A stretch of DNA of 64,000 nucleotides from Gracilinema caldarium DSM 7334. GTDB lineage: Bacteria > Spirochaetota > Spirochaetia > Treponematales > Breznakiellaceae. Position numbers and translations under genes: made by a program. The stretch is taken from NCBI RefSeq assembly GCF_000219725.1, contig NC_015732.1, forward strand, positions 2,232,001 through 2,296,000, in the 5' to 3' direction. Below are positions 18,784 to 28,101 of this stretch, piece by piece. How positions within the stretch are numbered: position 1 is the stretch's first letter; every line of letters starts with the position of its first letter. The notes beneath the pieces were generated by a model that was given only the letters and a program-made list of their open reading frames with translations, was not told the origin of the DNA and searched no databases.

Positions 18784-19968
18784 TTATACTTTCCTCTTCC
18801 GGGAAGTTACATCAAAAATAACTGCGCCAACCAGGACAAGACCGCGAATAATGTATTGCAAAGATATATCGGTACCCATCAGGTTCATCCCGTTCATCAG
18901 GGACATATACACCAGGGCACCAATAAGGGATCCCGTAATAGAACCGATACCACCAGAGGCTGAAACACCGCCAATATAACAAGCGGCTATAGCGTCCAGC
19001 TCAAAGAGGGTACCTGCCTGGGGAGTGGCGGATTTAAGCCGGGCGGTAAAGAGAATACCCGCAAGGGCTGAAAGTAACCCCATGGAGGCAAAAACAAAGA
19101 GGGTAATCTTCTTGACATTAATACCGGAAAGTTCCGCCGCTTCGGGGTTACCACCTACAGCGAAAATATGGCGGCCGAGAACGGTTTTCCTTGCCAAAAA
19201 GTCATAGACAAAAACCACAACCATCATGATGACAAAGGTCCAGGATAGACCGTTAAAACCAGCCAGGATCCAGGTAATATAGGCTATAACCAGGGATAAT
19301 AAAAGGAGTTTCAGGATAAACATAGGCATTGAGAGCACATCAAAATGATATTCCTGCTTCCGTTTCCGATCTAAAATCTGACTAACGACCATAAACAGTA
19401 TGGCTAAAAGGCCTATGAATAGTGTTGTTTTATGGAGCCCGGGTAAAAAATTATCAAAGGGAAACAGCTCAGGGATATAGCCGTTTCCAAGTGCATTAAA
19501 GTCTTCGTTGGGAATTATAATAGTACCTGTAGCAGCAGTGGTTAGCATGAGGGCACCGCGGTAAATAAGCCAACCAGCAAGAGAAGAAACAAAAGCAGGT
19601 ATCCCTAGGGTTGCCACAGGGAAACCGATCACAAAACCAGCAGCAGCACCAAGGACCAGCACCAGCAGAATAGATAACCAGGTATTCAGATGTACCTGGG
19701 TCATGAGCACTGCAGCGACGGCTCCAATAAAACCAGCCAAGAAGCCCACCGAAAGATCAATATGCCGAATAACAATAATCAAGGTCATTCCAACTGCCAG
19801 AACAGCGATATAACCGGTCTGGTTAAGCAGGTTGGCGATATTTCGCGATGAGAGGAAATTACCATTAGTTAATATACTGAAAATGATCATAATAGCTACG
19901 AGTGCTATATACATTGCATATTCCCGCAGATTTCTGCGGAGCATGGTTCTAATTTCTTTATATGCCAT
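18784..19968 (-). CDS. gguB: Sugar ABC transporter permease (GguB/MmsB/XylH type)
   Basis: 394 residues with about ten membrane helices. It has the BPD_transp_2 family features: the N-terminal stretch SILTNGNFLSSRNIANLLNQ, the motif IDLSVGFLAG, a long central loop (about 170-210) characteristic of XylH/GguB as opposed to RbsC, and GGNPEAAELSGINV near residue 275. It forms the inner-membrane channel for pentose or other monosaccharide import with the ATPase at 19978 and the binding protein at 21665. Last gene of the operon, followed by a strong terminator. Confidence 0.92.
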   Translation of the reverse strand: MAYKEIRTMLRRNLREYAMYIALVAIMIIFSILTNGNFLSSRNIANLLNQTGYIAVLAVGMTLIIVIRHIDLSVGFLAGFIGAVAAVLMTQVHLNTWLSILLVLVLGAAAGFVIGFPVATLGIPAFVSSLAGWLIYRGALMLTTAATGTIIIPNEDFNALGNGYIPELFPFDNFLPGLHKTTLFIGLLAILFMVVSQILDRKRKQEYHFDVLSMPMFILKLLLLSLVIAYITWILAGFNGLSWTFVIMMVVVFVYDFLARKTVLGRHIFAVGGNPEAAELSGINVKKITLFVFASMGLLSALAGILFTARLKSATPQAGTLFELDAIAACYIGGVSASGGIGSITGSLIGALVYMSLMNGMNLMGTDISLQYIIRGLVLVGAVIFDVTSRKRKV

Positions 19969-19977
19969 TTTATCCTC

Positions 19978-21504
19978 CTAATACTGAGTAGCAAGTTCCA
20001 TTACCCGTTCCTGGGTAGCTTCACTGATTGGCAATTCGCCTCTTATTTGTCCGTTCGCCACTACATAGACTCTATCACTCATCCCGAGAACCTCCGGTAG
20101 TTCAGATGAAATCATCAGGATACTCATACCTCTGGCGACTAATTCATTCATCAGGGTATAGATTTCATATTTTGCACCCACATCAATACCCCGGGTAGGT
20201 TCATCCAGAATCAGTAGATCCGGTTTTGCAAAAAGCCATTTGGCTATTGATACTTTCTGCTGGTTTCCACCGGAAAGATTCACCACCAGCTGCTGAATAC
20301 TCGGTGTTTTGATGGTGATATCCTTTACATATTCAGACGCCACCTGGATTTCTTTTTCATCAATGATTACACCCTGTTTTGTTGCAACTTCTTCCAGGTT
20401 TGCCATGGTAATATTGGTCCGAATCGGCTGAATAAGTACCAGGCCGTTTCGTTTGCGGTCCTCAGAAGCATAGGCCAGGCCCGCAGCGATTGCCTCAGAG
20501 GGATGGTTAAAACGCTGTGATTTGCCTTTAAAAATAAGTTCACCGGTAATTTCATAGCCATCAGGATTTCCGAAGAGGCTTCGGGCTAATTCGGTTCGGC
20601 CTGAGCCCATGAGGCCTGCAAGGCCAACAATTTCGCCACGGCGAATCTTAAAGTTGACATTTTTAAGAACATGGCGCCCTAATTTTGGATCAAAGGCAGT
20701 CCAGTCTTTTACTTCCAGTACTAAATCATCCCAAATGCGGGAATTCCGTTTGGGATATATATTTTCTATGGATCGGCCAACCATGTGCTTAATAAGCACC
20801 TGTTCGTTCACCTTATCCTTTTCACGATCCATCGTGCAGATGGTTTTACCATCCCGCAGGACCGTAATGGTATCTGCAATACTGAGAACTTCCTTTAATT
20901 TATGGGAAATCATAATACAGGTTACACCCTGACTCTTGAGTTCCCGTATGATATTCAATAGGTTTTCGCAGTCATCTTCATTAAGTGCTGCAGTAGGTTC
21001 ATCGAGAATGAGTAGTTTTACATTTTTACTGAGGGCTTTCGCAATCTCAACCAATTGCTGTTTTCCGATACCCAAATCTTTTATCTTGGTAGTAGGGTTT
21101 ACTTTTAAGTGAACCCGTTCCAAAAGATGTTCTGTTTCTTTGATCATCTCATGGACATCTATCGAAATCCCTCTGCGGATTTCATGTCCTAAGAGTACAT
21201 TTTCATAGACCATCATCTCGGGAACTAAAGCCAGTTCCTGATAAATGATGCCTATTCCAGCGCTTTCACTGTCATGAATGCCATTAAATTTTACTTCTTT
21301 GCCATCAAAAAGAATCTTCCCTTCAAACTCATGGTGCGGATATACTCCGCTTAATATTTTCATCAAGGTTGATTTGCCAGCTCCATTCTCACCAACCAGA
21401 CAGTGGATTTCACCTTTCTTAACCGAAAAGGTAACATCACTTAAAGCCCGAACACCCGGGAATGTCTTGGTGATATGCTGCATTTCCAATATGGATTCGC
21501 TCAT
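19978..21504 (-). CDS. gguA: Sugar ABC transporter ATPase, duplicated domain (GguA/MmsA type)
   Basis: 508 residues with two ATPase domains. The first has Walker A GENGAGKST (38-46), signature LGIGKQQLVEIA and Walker B LLILDEPTAAL. The second has a degenerate P-loop (GLMGSGRTEL), signature LSGGNQQKV and Walker B LLILDEPTRGIDVG, as usual for the ribose/xylose/galactose importers. It is 9 bases from the permease gene. A 160-base gap packed with hairpins separates it from the binding-protein gene, consistent with lower expression than the binding protein. Confidence 0.94.
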   Translation of the reverse strand: MSESILEMQHITKTFPGVRALSDVTFSVKKGEIHCLVGENGAGKSTLMKILSGVYPHHEFEGKILFDGKEVKFNGIHDSESAGIGIIYQELALVPEMMVYENVLLGHEIRRGISIDVHEMIKETEHLLERVHLKVNPTTKIKDLGIGKQQLVEIAKALSKNVKLLILDEPTAALNEDDCENLLNIIRELKSQGVTCIMISHKLKEVLSIADTITVLRDGKTICTMDREKDKVNEQVLIKHMVGRSIENIYPKRNSRIWDDLVLEVKDWTAFDPKLGRHVLKNVNFKIRRGEIVGLAGLMGSGRTELARSLFGNPDGYEITGELIFKGKSQRFNHPSEAIAAGLAYASEDRKRNGLVLIQPIRTNITMANLEEVATKQGVIIDEKEIQVASEYVKDITIKTPSIQQLVVNLSGGNQQKVSIAKWLFAKPDLLILDEPTRGIDVGAKYEIYTLMNELVARGMSILMISSELPEVLGMSDRVYVVANGQIRGELPISEATQERVMELATQY

Positions 21505-21546
21505 TGCAGTACCTGCTTACAAAAAATTAAAGGACTGATAAATGGA

Positions 21547-21574
21547 TTGTCCGGAACCCAAGGGATCCGGACAA
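21547..21574 (-). terminator. Intercistronic stem-loop before the ATPase gene
   Basis: A perfect 9-base inverted repeat, TTGTCCGGA (21547-21555) and TCCGGACAA (21566-21574), with a 10-base loop. No T run follows on the minus strand, so it is more likely a transcript-stabilising or partial attenuating hairpin than a full terminator. Confidence 0.65.
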
Positions 21575-21603
21575 CCACATTCCCAGACATTTTTCAGCCT
21601 AAG

Positions 21604-21649
21604 GGGCTGTACATTTCTTGGACTGTACAGCCCATAGCTTGTACAGTCC
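21604..21649 (-). promoter_or_regulatory. Two mutually exclusive hairpins between binding-protein and ATPase genes
   Basis: On the minus-strand transcript, GGACTGTACA (21649-21640) can pair with TGTACAGTCC (21629-21620). GGGCTGTACA (21633-21624) can pair with TGTACAGCCC (21613-21604). Both stems are perfect 10-base pairs and share bases 21624-21629, so they cannot form together. This is the geometry of an attenuator or switch, lying just after the binding-protein stop codon. Confidence 0.6.
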
Positions 21650-21664
21650 TGCGAGCATTTTTAG

Positions 21665-22777
21665 TTATTTATTAAGACCGGTGAACTTGTCAGCTGTCCA
21701 GTAACCGGAATCGATGATTTCTTTCTTTACATTTTCTTTGGTTACGGTCACGATAGCGGTGGGTTTTGCAGGAACATCCTTCTTACCATTGTTGTAGTAG
21801 GAGGTAACAGGAGGAGTCTGGCCCTTCATATAGGCTATCGCTGCATTGATAGCATCCTGAACCAGGGTGCGAACGTCTTTAAGAACGGTCATGGACTGCT
21901 TGCCATCGATAATGTACTGGATAGAAGCAATTTCAGCATCCTGTCCGGTGATATAGTACTTGGTAACAGCCTTGTCAGCAGCGAAAGCATCGGCGATTGC
22001 CCGGGCGGTACCATCATTGGGAGCACAAATATATACGGTGCCTTTGGCTTCAGGACCAACAGCGGTCAGGTTAGCTTCGGCTTTGCTCTTTGCATCGTTA
22101 AAATTCCAGTTGGTGGTAACCTGGCCGATAATCTGGGCCATTTCATCCCGGGTGAGCTTTGCCTTGTCTTTCAGAGCCACTGCCTTATCGGAGTTGCGGA
22201 CGATATAGGTACCATCGGCAATCTTGGGCTGGAGCTTGCTCCATGCGCCTTCGAAGAAGATAAAGGCATTGTTGTCGGAAGCAGCACCGGCATAGATATA
22301 CAGGTTATTATTTTTAGAGCCAGCGGGGACCTTGGAATTGAGATAGTCACCCCAAGCAGCACCAACCTGGAAGCTGTCAAAGGTTACATAGTAGTCTACA
22401 GCGGTGGTATCCCGGATGAGGCGGTCATAGGAAATGACCTTTACACCAGCCTTGGCAGCAGCTTCTGCAGCGGCAGCTGCAGCAGTACCATCATGGGGGC
22501 AAATAACAAGAACTTTAATTCCCTGGCTGATAAGGGCTTCTACGTTGGCCTTTTCCTTTGCGGAATCACCCTGGCTAAAAAGAACGTTTGCAGTAAAACC
22601 AGCAGCTTTCAGGGCATCCATGAACCGGGTCTGGTCCTGAATCCAGCGGGGCTCATCCTTGGTTGGGAGAACGATACCAACCTGGGTTTTTCCGGCTTCA
22701 CCTTGGCCGCTTGCGAAGACGCCGCCAATAACGGCTACAGAAAGCAGTGCAATGAACAAACCACGTACGAGTTTCAT
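21665..22777 (-). CDS. chvE: Periplasmic sugar-binding protein, ChvE type
   Basis: 370 residues with a signal peptide (MKLVRGLFIALLSVAVIGG, then VFASGQGEAG, a leader end typical of treponemal binding proteins). The mature part is a Peripla_BP_4 two-lobe fold with ChvE/XylF hallmarks: VGIVLPTKDEPRW, SQGIKVLVICPHDG, KVISYDRLIRD and ITGQDAE. It delivers monosaccharides to GguAB. A strong ribosome site (GGAGGAAG) lies 5 bases before the ATG, and a 22-base inverted repeat sits in the leader. It is the first gene of the importer operon but is preceded by the sensing genes on the same strand after a 245-base gap that probably holds its promoter. Confidence 0.93.
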   Translation of the reverse strand: MKLVRGLFIALLSVAVIGGVFASGQGEAGKTQVGIVLPTKDEPRWIQDQTRFMDALKAAGFTANVLFSQGDSAKEKANVEALISQGIKVLVICPHDGTAAAAAAEAAAKAGVKVISYDRLIRDTTAVDYYVTFDSFQVGAAWGDYLNSKVPAGSKNNNLYIYAGAASDNNAFIFFEGAWSKLQPKIADGTYIVRNSDKAVALKDKAKLTRDEMAQIIGQVTTNWNFNDAKSKAEANLTAVGPEAKGTVYICAPNDGTARAIADAFAADKAVTKYYITGQDAEIASIQYIIDGKQSMTVLKDVRTLVQDAINAAIAYMKGQTPPVTSYYNNGKKDVPAKPTAIVTVTKENVKKEIIDSGYWTADKFTGLNK

Positions 22778-22805
22778 TGCTTCCTCCTACATTGGGACTT
22801 TTTCT

Positions 22806-22827
22806 CTGCAGTTACTAGGAACTGCAG
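22806..22827 (-). promoter_or_regulatory. Palindrome in the leader of the binding-protein gene
   Basis: CTGCAGTT (22806-22813), six bases, then AACTGCAG (22820-22827): a perfect 8-base inverted repeat 29 bases upstream of the ATG. It could be the operator of the AraC-type regulator encoded upstream, or a 5' hairpin in the mRNA. The rest of the 22778-23022 gap is AT-rich; no clear -35/-10 pair was found. Confidence 0.45.
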
Positions 22828-23022
22828 TGGCAGGCAGATCTTACTACCCCTACCGAGCATTAGTGTCCCTCGATTTACTACATCCTGCAGCAAGAAAGAA
22901 TTTACATTATGCTAGTATTTTTTAAGTTTTTATAAGTTTCTTTAGTAATAGCACTTTTTTAACATTAAATCTGGTCAATAATGTCCTATTCGCATGCAAA
23001 CGAGGTGCTTCTTTATTATGGA

Positions 23023-24054
23023 TTAATGATTTGAGACATTTCTGAAAACATCTTCACGCTGATGGAAACCATCCTTTATAACTGTAGCCTCCAAGCTCTC
23101 TTTGGTAACCAGTATTGGTTCCAGTTTTACATAGGGAACTTCATACAATCCATCATTAATAGTTTCGGTGGCGGGAAGTTTTTCACCCTTTGCTAGCATT
23201 ACCGCCAGGGCAGCAGCTTTTAACGATAATTTTTCAATTGGTTTATAAATGGTTGCATACTGACTCTCTTCAGCAACCCGCTGACATGCTGAAAGTTCCG
23301 CATCCTGCCCCAATACCAGGGTTTTGCCCAGCATTCTGTTTTCAGAAAGCACTCCAATCACCGTTTCTGCCAGCATATCATTGCCACAAAGAACTACATC
23401 GATATTTTTCTCTTCCGAAAGGAGCATTTCAAACCGGGATTTTACCTCATCACTGATCCAGTCCGAAGGCCATATTTCCTTTACCAGTTGGATAGTTCCT
23501 GTGGCGATCTGGGGACCCAGAACTTCATGGTAACCTCGATTAATCATATAAGCATTATTGTCAGTGATTGCACCGTTTATAATAATATAGTTTCCCTTTG
23601 GTCTTGCCATAAGAGCGGTATGAGCCATGAGGTACCCAACCTGCACATTATCAAAGGAAATATAGAGATCCACATTCGCACGATTCACCAGACGGTCGTA
23701 ACTAATAACTGGTATACCTTTTCGCTCCACCATACGACAGACTTCTGTCAACTTATCCGCATGATTCGGAATAACAACCAGCACATCAATGCCTGAATCT
23801 ACAAGGTTCTTGATTTGGGCTATCTGGGTATCCGCATCCTGATTAGCAACCCGTAGTTTTACTGTCGCATCCAGATCTGTAGCAGCCCTGGTAAAGCTAT
23901 CCACATCCCGGCGCCAGCGTTCTACTACAAGAGAATCAAGGGATAATCCAATGATAGGTTTATAACCTTCACCGTTGGTATTAGTTCTGGTACATGAAAC
24001 AGACATGATGATAGCAACAAATACGACCACACTGGCAAAGAGTATTCTTTTCAT
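23023..24054 (-). CDS. Sugar-binding lipoprotein (XylF/ChvE family), sensor-operon copy
   Basis: 343 residues. A lipoprotein signal ends IIMSVSC with Cys 21 as lipidation site. The mature Peripla_BP_4 domain resembles the 21665 protein (VISYDRLVNRANVDLYISFDNVQVG, VLGQDAELSACQ) but is a distinct paralogue. The ATG lies in a 4-base ATGA overlap with the response-regulator stop, so it is translated with the sensing cluster and not with the importer. Likely roles are to present a sugar to the membrane sensor or to be a second receptor for the importer. Ligand inferred as an aldopentose or hexose only by family. Confidence 0.9.
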   Translation of the reverse strand: MKRILFASVVVFVAIIMSVSCTRTNTNGEGYKPIIGLSLDSLVVERWRRDVDSFTRAATDLDATVKLRVANQDADTQIAQIKNLVDSGIDVLVVIPNHADKLTEVCRMVERKGIPVISYDRLVNRANVDLYISFDNVQVGYLMAHTALMARPKGNYIIINGAITDNNAYMINRGYHEVLGPQIATGTIQLVKEIWPSDWISDEVKSRFEMLLSEEKNIDVVLCGNDMLAETVIGVLSENRMLGKTLVLGQDAELSACQRVAEESQYATIYKPIEKLSLKAAALAVMLAKGEKLPATETINDGLYEVPYVKLEPILVTKESLEATVIKDGFHQREDVFRNVSNH

Positions 24055-25610
24055 TTCGTCTCTACTCCTTCAGGATTTTGTTTTAGAAAATCCATATATT
24101 CAGTGGGAGTCATACCAATCCAATTTTTAAAAAGGCGGGTAAAATAGTTTGGATCCTGATACCCACAGGCGACACTCACTTCCCGTACCGAAACAGTACC
24201 CTGAGCAAGAAGCTCCTTTGCTTTTTTTAACCGGTATTCAATCAATGTTCGAGCAAAACCATTCCCTAATTCTTCAGAAAAAAGTCGGGACAAGCTGGCG
24301 GGAGCAATCCCCAGCATATCCGCTACCTGTTCGAGACTGATGGGCTCTGCAAAATGATTTTCCATGTATAATAAAGCCCGTTTTAAGGTGGGAGAAAAGC
24401 TTTTCTTTTCTCTGGCCTTATCAATAATTCTTCTGAGAGTATCTTGAGCTTTTTCAATAAACGCGGAAAGCAGCCCCCCATTCCAGCGTGTCAGGAACTC
24501 TTCGTAATTGAGTAATACCTTAGTTTCATGTTCAGCAATCGAAGCCTTTTCAGAGACTTGTACCACAATCATGGTAAGGATGCTGAGGAACCGATAGAGA
24601 CTATGGGTTTCACTGATACCCCTCGCAAGAATTCGGCTAAGAATTTCTTCATATAACCGTTGTACTTGTCCTAAGTTGGAATCCATAAGTGCAATCATAA
24701 GTTCCCGGTCAAGACTCAAGGGCCAGAGCAACTGCTCGTCTCCTTCTTTTATGTTACCTTGATGCACATAACGGGCCAAAGCGGATTTCCATGAAGGAGT
24801 TAAATTCTCTAAAGGAAAGATCTCACCGGGATACAGGGCAATATGGCCCAGATGTATTTCTAAAGCAAAGGCAGTTTCAAAACGGCCTATCCAATCCATA
24901 AGGAGATTGGCATCCTTATGCTTCAATGGTACTACAATGGGCAAATACTGGTTTTCCTCAAGGCTGCCCCCGATAGCCTCGGTTTTATACTGGATATACT
25001 CAGCAAGCCTTTTAAAAAGACTTTGTAATGGCTCATCCTCTGAGGACCGAATAAAGGCAATAAGAATCACAGCCCACTCAGTTTGCAGATTCAGGGCCTT
25101 TTTAATCAGAAACAATTCCCGTCCATACTCTAAGCCATGTTTTATTCGATAAAAAAAAGCATCTCTTATCAGGGGCGCTAATTGATGATCCTGTTCAGTT
25201 AATGTGAGCCTGAGCTTTTCCAGTTCTCTGCTCCGTTCTAGATACTGGGTAGCGGACTGCAGAGCTGTTTCCAGCCGCTCCCTGGATACGGGTTTTAAAA
25301 TATAATCACATACCCCCAAACTCAGGGCTTCCCGGGCAATATCAAAACGTTCATAGGCTGTGATGAGAATAAACGCCTTGGGATTTCCCTGACCTGCAAT
25401 GGTTTTAATCGCTTCCAGGCCGGAAATGCCTGGCATCTGTACATCCATGAGCAAAATGTCCGGAGATAATTCCCGGGCTTTTTCTATCGCATCACGCCCC
25501 GAAGAGGCACTGCCTACAACGGTAAAATCCTCAGAGAAATATCGTTTAAAAAGCAGGGTTAACCCTATAACAATCGGTTGTTCATCATCTACAATAAGAA
25601 CTCGTTTCAT
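24051..25610 (-). CDS. AraC-type response regulator (YesN family)
   Basis: 519 residues. Receiver domain 1-125 has acidic DD at 8-9, phospho-acceptor Asp 56 in LLMDVQMPG and Lys in ILKPVSRE. A middle region of about 270 residues with no recognised fold follows, then two AraC helix-turn-helix motifs in the last 100 residues (AEPISLEQVADMLGIAPASL and VREVSVACGYQDPNYFTRLF). Overlaps the kinase gene by 4 bases (ATGA) and the lipoprotein gene by 4 bases. Partner of the kinase at 25607; likely activates the importer promoter in the 22778-23022 gap. Confidence 0.93.
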   Translation of the reverse strand: MKRVLIVDDEQPIVIGLTLLFKRYFSEDFTVVGSASSGRDAIEKARELSPDILLMDVQMPGISGLEAIKTIAGQGNPKAFILITAYERFDIAREALSLGVCDYILKPVSRERLETALQSATQYLERSRELEKLRLTLTEQDHQLAPLIRDAFFYRIKHGLEYGRELFLIKKALNLQTEWAVILIAFIRSSEDEPLQSLFKRLAEYIQYKTEAIGGSLEENQYLPIVVPLKHKDANLLMDWIGRFETAFALEIHLGHIALYPGEIFPLENLTPSWKSALARYVHQGNIKEGDEQLLWPLSLDRELMIALMDSNLGQVQRLYEEILSRILARGISETHSLYRFLSILTMIVVQVSEKASIAEHETKVLLNYEEFLTRWNGGLLSAFIEKAQDTLRRIIDKAREKKSFSPTLKRALLYMENHFAEPISLEQVADMLGIAPASLSRLFSEELGNGFARTLIEYRLKKAKELLAQGTVSVREVSVACGYQDPNYFTRLFKNWIGMTPTEYMDFLKQNPEGVETK

Positions 25611-27082
25611 CCATGCAGCTCCATGGGAATATAGAGAATAACCTTACTCCCCTGCCCTTCCGTACTTTCTATCGAAACCCGGCCCCTGCCGGCTGTAGAA
25701 AGGGTGACTCGCCGAATAACGTTAAAGAGCCCGATACCGCTATGTTCTGCGGTATCATCCAACTTGGCGGCCTTCATGGCTTCTTCGATATCTTCTTTTT
25801 TCATTCCCTTGCCTGTATCCGCAACAGCGAGCAGTATTTGTCGTGTGTTTTCATCCAAACTTACCGAGATGGTTACCGTACCACCCTGTTCAAGGTCATG
25901 CAGTCCGTGGGTAATGGCATTTTCAATAAGAGGTTGTAATACGAGGGCAGGAGTCTCATAAGAGAGTGCCCGTTCATCAACCTGAATAGCAAATTGGTAG
26001 CGTTCGGCGAAACGAAGCTTCAGAAGCCAGATATATTTACTCACACAATCTAGTTCTTCCGAGATAGGGACGAAACGGTTTGTTGGCCTAAGAACATAGC
26101 GGATAAACTCAGCTAATTTTTCAAGAAATTCCGCAGTGGTCTCATCATGTTCGGCCAGGGCCAACTGCCAGCCTGCAGAAAGGGTATTATAGAGAAAATG
26201 GGGATTTATCTGGGTCTGGAGTGCCAGGAGTTCCGCATCTTTCAATTTATGCTGATAGTCGAGCATTTGCATTTTCTGTTCGAGCAGTAGTTTCTCCAGT
26301 TCAGCTTTTTTATTAAGTTCTTCAAAGGCATTCTGAATGCTTTTCTGCATACGTTTAAAAGCCTGATTTAACGTACCAATTTCATCATCCTCTTCGTAGG
26401 GGGGCAGATTATAGGAATAATCACCCCGTTCTACCGCCTTCACCGTCTCAGAAAGATGTTCCAGAGGTTCTGTAAGGATCGAAGAATACCGCATCATAAA
26501 GATAGAACTTACGAGAAATGCCAGAACAATGAGCAGTAGGTTGAGAAAAAGAACCAGATTGATATTAGTCCGGTATCCCATAAAGGATGTAAGGGCTTCG
26601 TCCAGATAGATGGTGTTCATTTTATCAAGCAAAAATTTAATAAGCCCTTCTATTTTTTTTGCTTCATCATACTGGCTCACATAACTACTGACATTGCGGC
26701 CCCGTTTTGCTTGCACTGCGTTTTCAGTGGAAGCCAGGTAATTGTCTAGAAGAACAGCCAGATTGCGTTCCAGTAAAAAGAGCTGATCATCCTTTATTTC
26801 CCGATTCAGTTTGCCCGCCAGAACCTGCAGATCGGAGGCAAACCTGATATAGTCTTTAAGGGATTCAGAATTTTTAGCTCGGAGGTATGCGGTAAGATTA
26901 TTCTGGGTTTCATCCAGATTCTTCCGGATATTCTTAAGAACCAGATTATTCTGTAAGAGAAGATCGAAACTTTTAGCAAGCTCCAGAGACGCAATTCCTG
27001 TATATATTGTAACAATTGAAAGAATAAAGAGTATAACCAGAGAGTTAAGCACAATCCTGTTCCGCAGGCGATGTCGCATCAT
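25607..27082 (-). CDS. Sensor histidine kinase, LytS/YesM family
   Basis: 491 residues. Helix 1 at about 10-33, a helical periplasmic domain (about 35-170), helix 2 at about 174-197, HAMP at about 198-250 and a coiled coil to 285. The His_kinase domain has His 295 in QTQINPHFLYNT, followed by an ATPase lobe with LIENAITHG and DTGKGM. In Clostridium beijerinckii a homologous LytS-type kinase senses xylose through a membrane-associated binding protein (XylFII). The same gene order here (binding protein, kinase, YesN regulator) supports an equivalent complex, which is inference. ATGA overlaps on both sides indicate fixed stoichiometry. Confidence 0.93.
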   Translation of the reverse strand: MMRHRLRNRIVLNSLVILFILSIVTIYTGIASLELAKSFDLLLQNNLVLKNIRKNLDETQNNLTAYLRAKNSESLKDYIRFASDLQVLAGKLNREIKDDQLFLLERNLAVLLDNYLASTENAVQAKRGRNVSSYVSQYDEAKKIEGLIKFLLDKMNTIYLDEALTSFMGYRTNINLVLFLNLLLIVLAFLVSSIFMMRYSSILTEPLEHLSETVKAVERGDYSYNLPPYEEDDEIGTLNQAFKRMQKSIQNAFEELNKKAELEKLLLEQKMQMLDYQHKLKDAELLALQTQINPHFLYNTLSAGWQLALAEHDETTAEFLEKLAEFIRYVLRPTNRFVPISEELDCVSKYIWLLKLRFAERYQFAIQVDERALSYETPALVLQPLIENAITHGLHDLEQGGTVTISVSLDENTRQILLAVADTGKGMKKEDIEEAMKAAKLDDTAEHSGIGLFNVIRRVTLSTAGRGRVSIESTEGQGSKVILYIPMELHG

Positions 27083-28095
27083 TTTGTTGCCTTTCCATAT
27101 TTTGTATACGTAGAAACCTTACTGATAGGTGCAAATTGAGAAGTTATGCCCTCTTGTGAAAGGGCGAGTACTGCGGTCTCTCCCATCTTAATGGCATCCC
27201 GTACGATGGTTGCCTGAATTATTCCCTTTTCAAGCAGCCGTGCCACATCCAGGTCCTCATCGGCACCAATGATCACAATTTTACCTACCAGGCCTCGGTC
27301 AATGATAACCTGGGCAGCACTAACTGTACTGCGGGCATTGGTGCAGATAAAACAGTTCAATTCAGGGTAGCGTTCAATCATGCTAGTACAGACCGCTTCC
27401 CCACCAAGTATATTCTCCTCTTCCCGTTCAGCGGTTACAATCTTCCCCATCTGTTTTCTGTTCAATTCAAAAATGGCCCCATTAAGGAAGGGTTCTTCTG
27501 AGATAATAAAGGAATTGGGATTCCCTGCAGGCAAAATAACACCGATTCGTGCATCTTTTCCGAGAAGACCCAGGGCAGTACTTACCGCTTCCGATCCCTG
27601 GATAAAGGAATCGCTTGTTACGAGGGCCGGGATTCCCTGTACTGGCTGGTCCATAGCAATAGGTACAAAAGGGACCAGTTTTTCCCTGGCCTTGTCAGTA
27701 AAGCCTTTTATATCGCTTCCCGGAGGAAAATACATAAGTATCCCATCGGGTTTTGAACGCAGGGCAATGTCAAATAAACGGTAGGCTTCAGCGGAAAGGA
27801 AGGATTGGCTGACCTCTACATCTGAGGAATAGGTTAACAGTTCCAATCCTGCTGACTCTTTGGTAGCTCCCTGTTGAATCCCATAATACAGGTTAATGAA
27901 AAAGGGATCTGAAATTGCTGGCAATATGGCTATAAGGTGCTTTTTTACTGTTTTGAGTGTCCCTGGATTCCTCAATACCGATCTACCTAGTACCTCCCGG
28001 CTTTTCCCGATAAGCATAATATTTAAGCCCGTCGTAATGGTGAGGGCGATACTAAAGATGATAAGTAACACGAGACTTAACCAGTTTTTCCGCAT
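27079..28095 (-). CDS. Membrane-anchored sugar-binding sensor protein (XylFII-like)
   Basis: 338 residues. The N-terminal hydrophobic helix (about 8-29) has no lipobox and no clear cleavage site, so it is probably an uncleaved anchor facing the periplasm. A Peripla_BP_4 fold follows (HLIAILPAISDPFFINLYYG, KPDGILMYFPPG, IGVILPAGNPNS, VIIGADEDLDVARLLEKG). It would report ligand to the kinase whose start codon overlaps its stop by 4 bases. No Shine-Dalgarno sequence precedes the ATG. It starts only 32 bases after the aat stop, so read-through from clpS-clpA-aat is possible as well as its own promoter. Confidence 0.88.
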   Translation of the reverse strand: MRKNWLSLVLLIIFSIALTITTGLNIMLIGKSREVLGRSVLRNPGTLKTVKKHLIAILPAISDPFFINLYYGIQQGATKESAGLELLTYSSDVEVSQSFLSAEAYRLFDIALRSKPDGILMYFPPGSDIKGFTDKAREKLVPFVPIAMDQPVQGIPALVTSDSFIQGSEAVSTALGLLGKDARIGVILPAGNPNSFIISEEPFLNGAIFELNRKQMGKIVTAEREEENILGGEAVCTSMIERYPELNCFICTNARSTVSAAQVIIDRGLVGKIVIIGADEDLDVARLLEKGIIQATIVRDAIKMGETAVLALSQEGITSQFAPISKVSTYTKYGKATK

Positions 28096-28101
28096 GTATT
28101 T

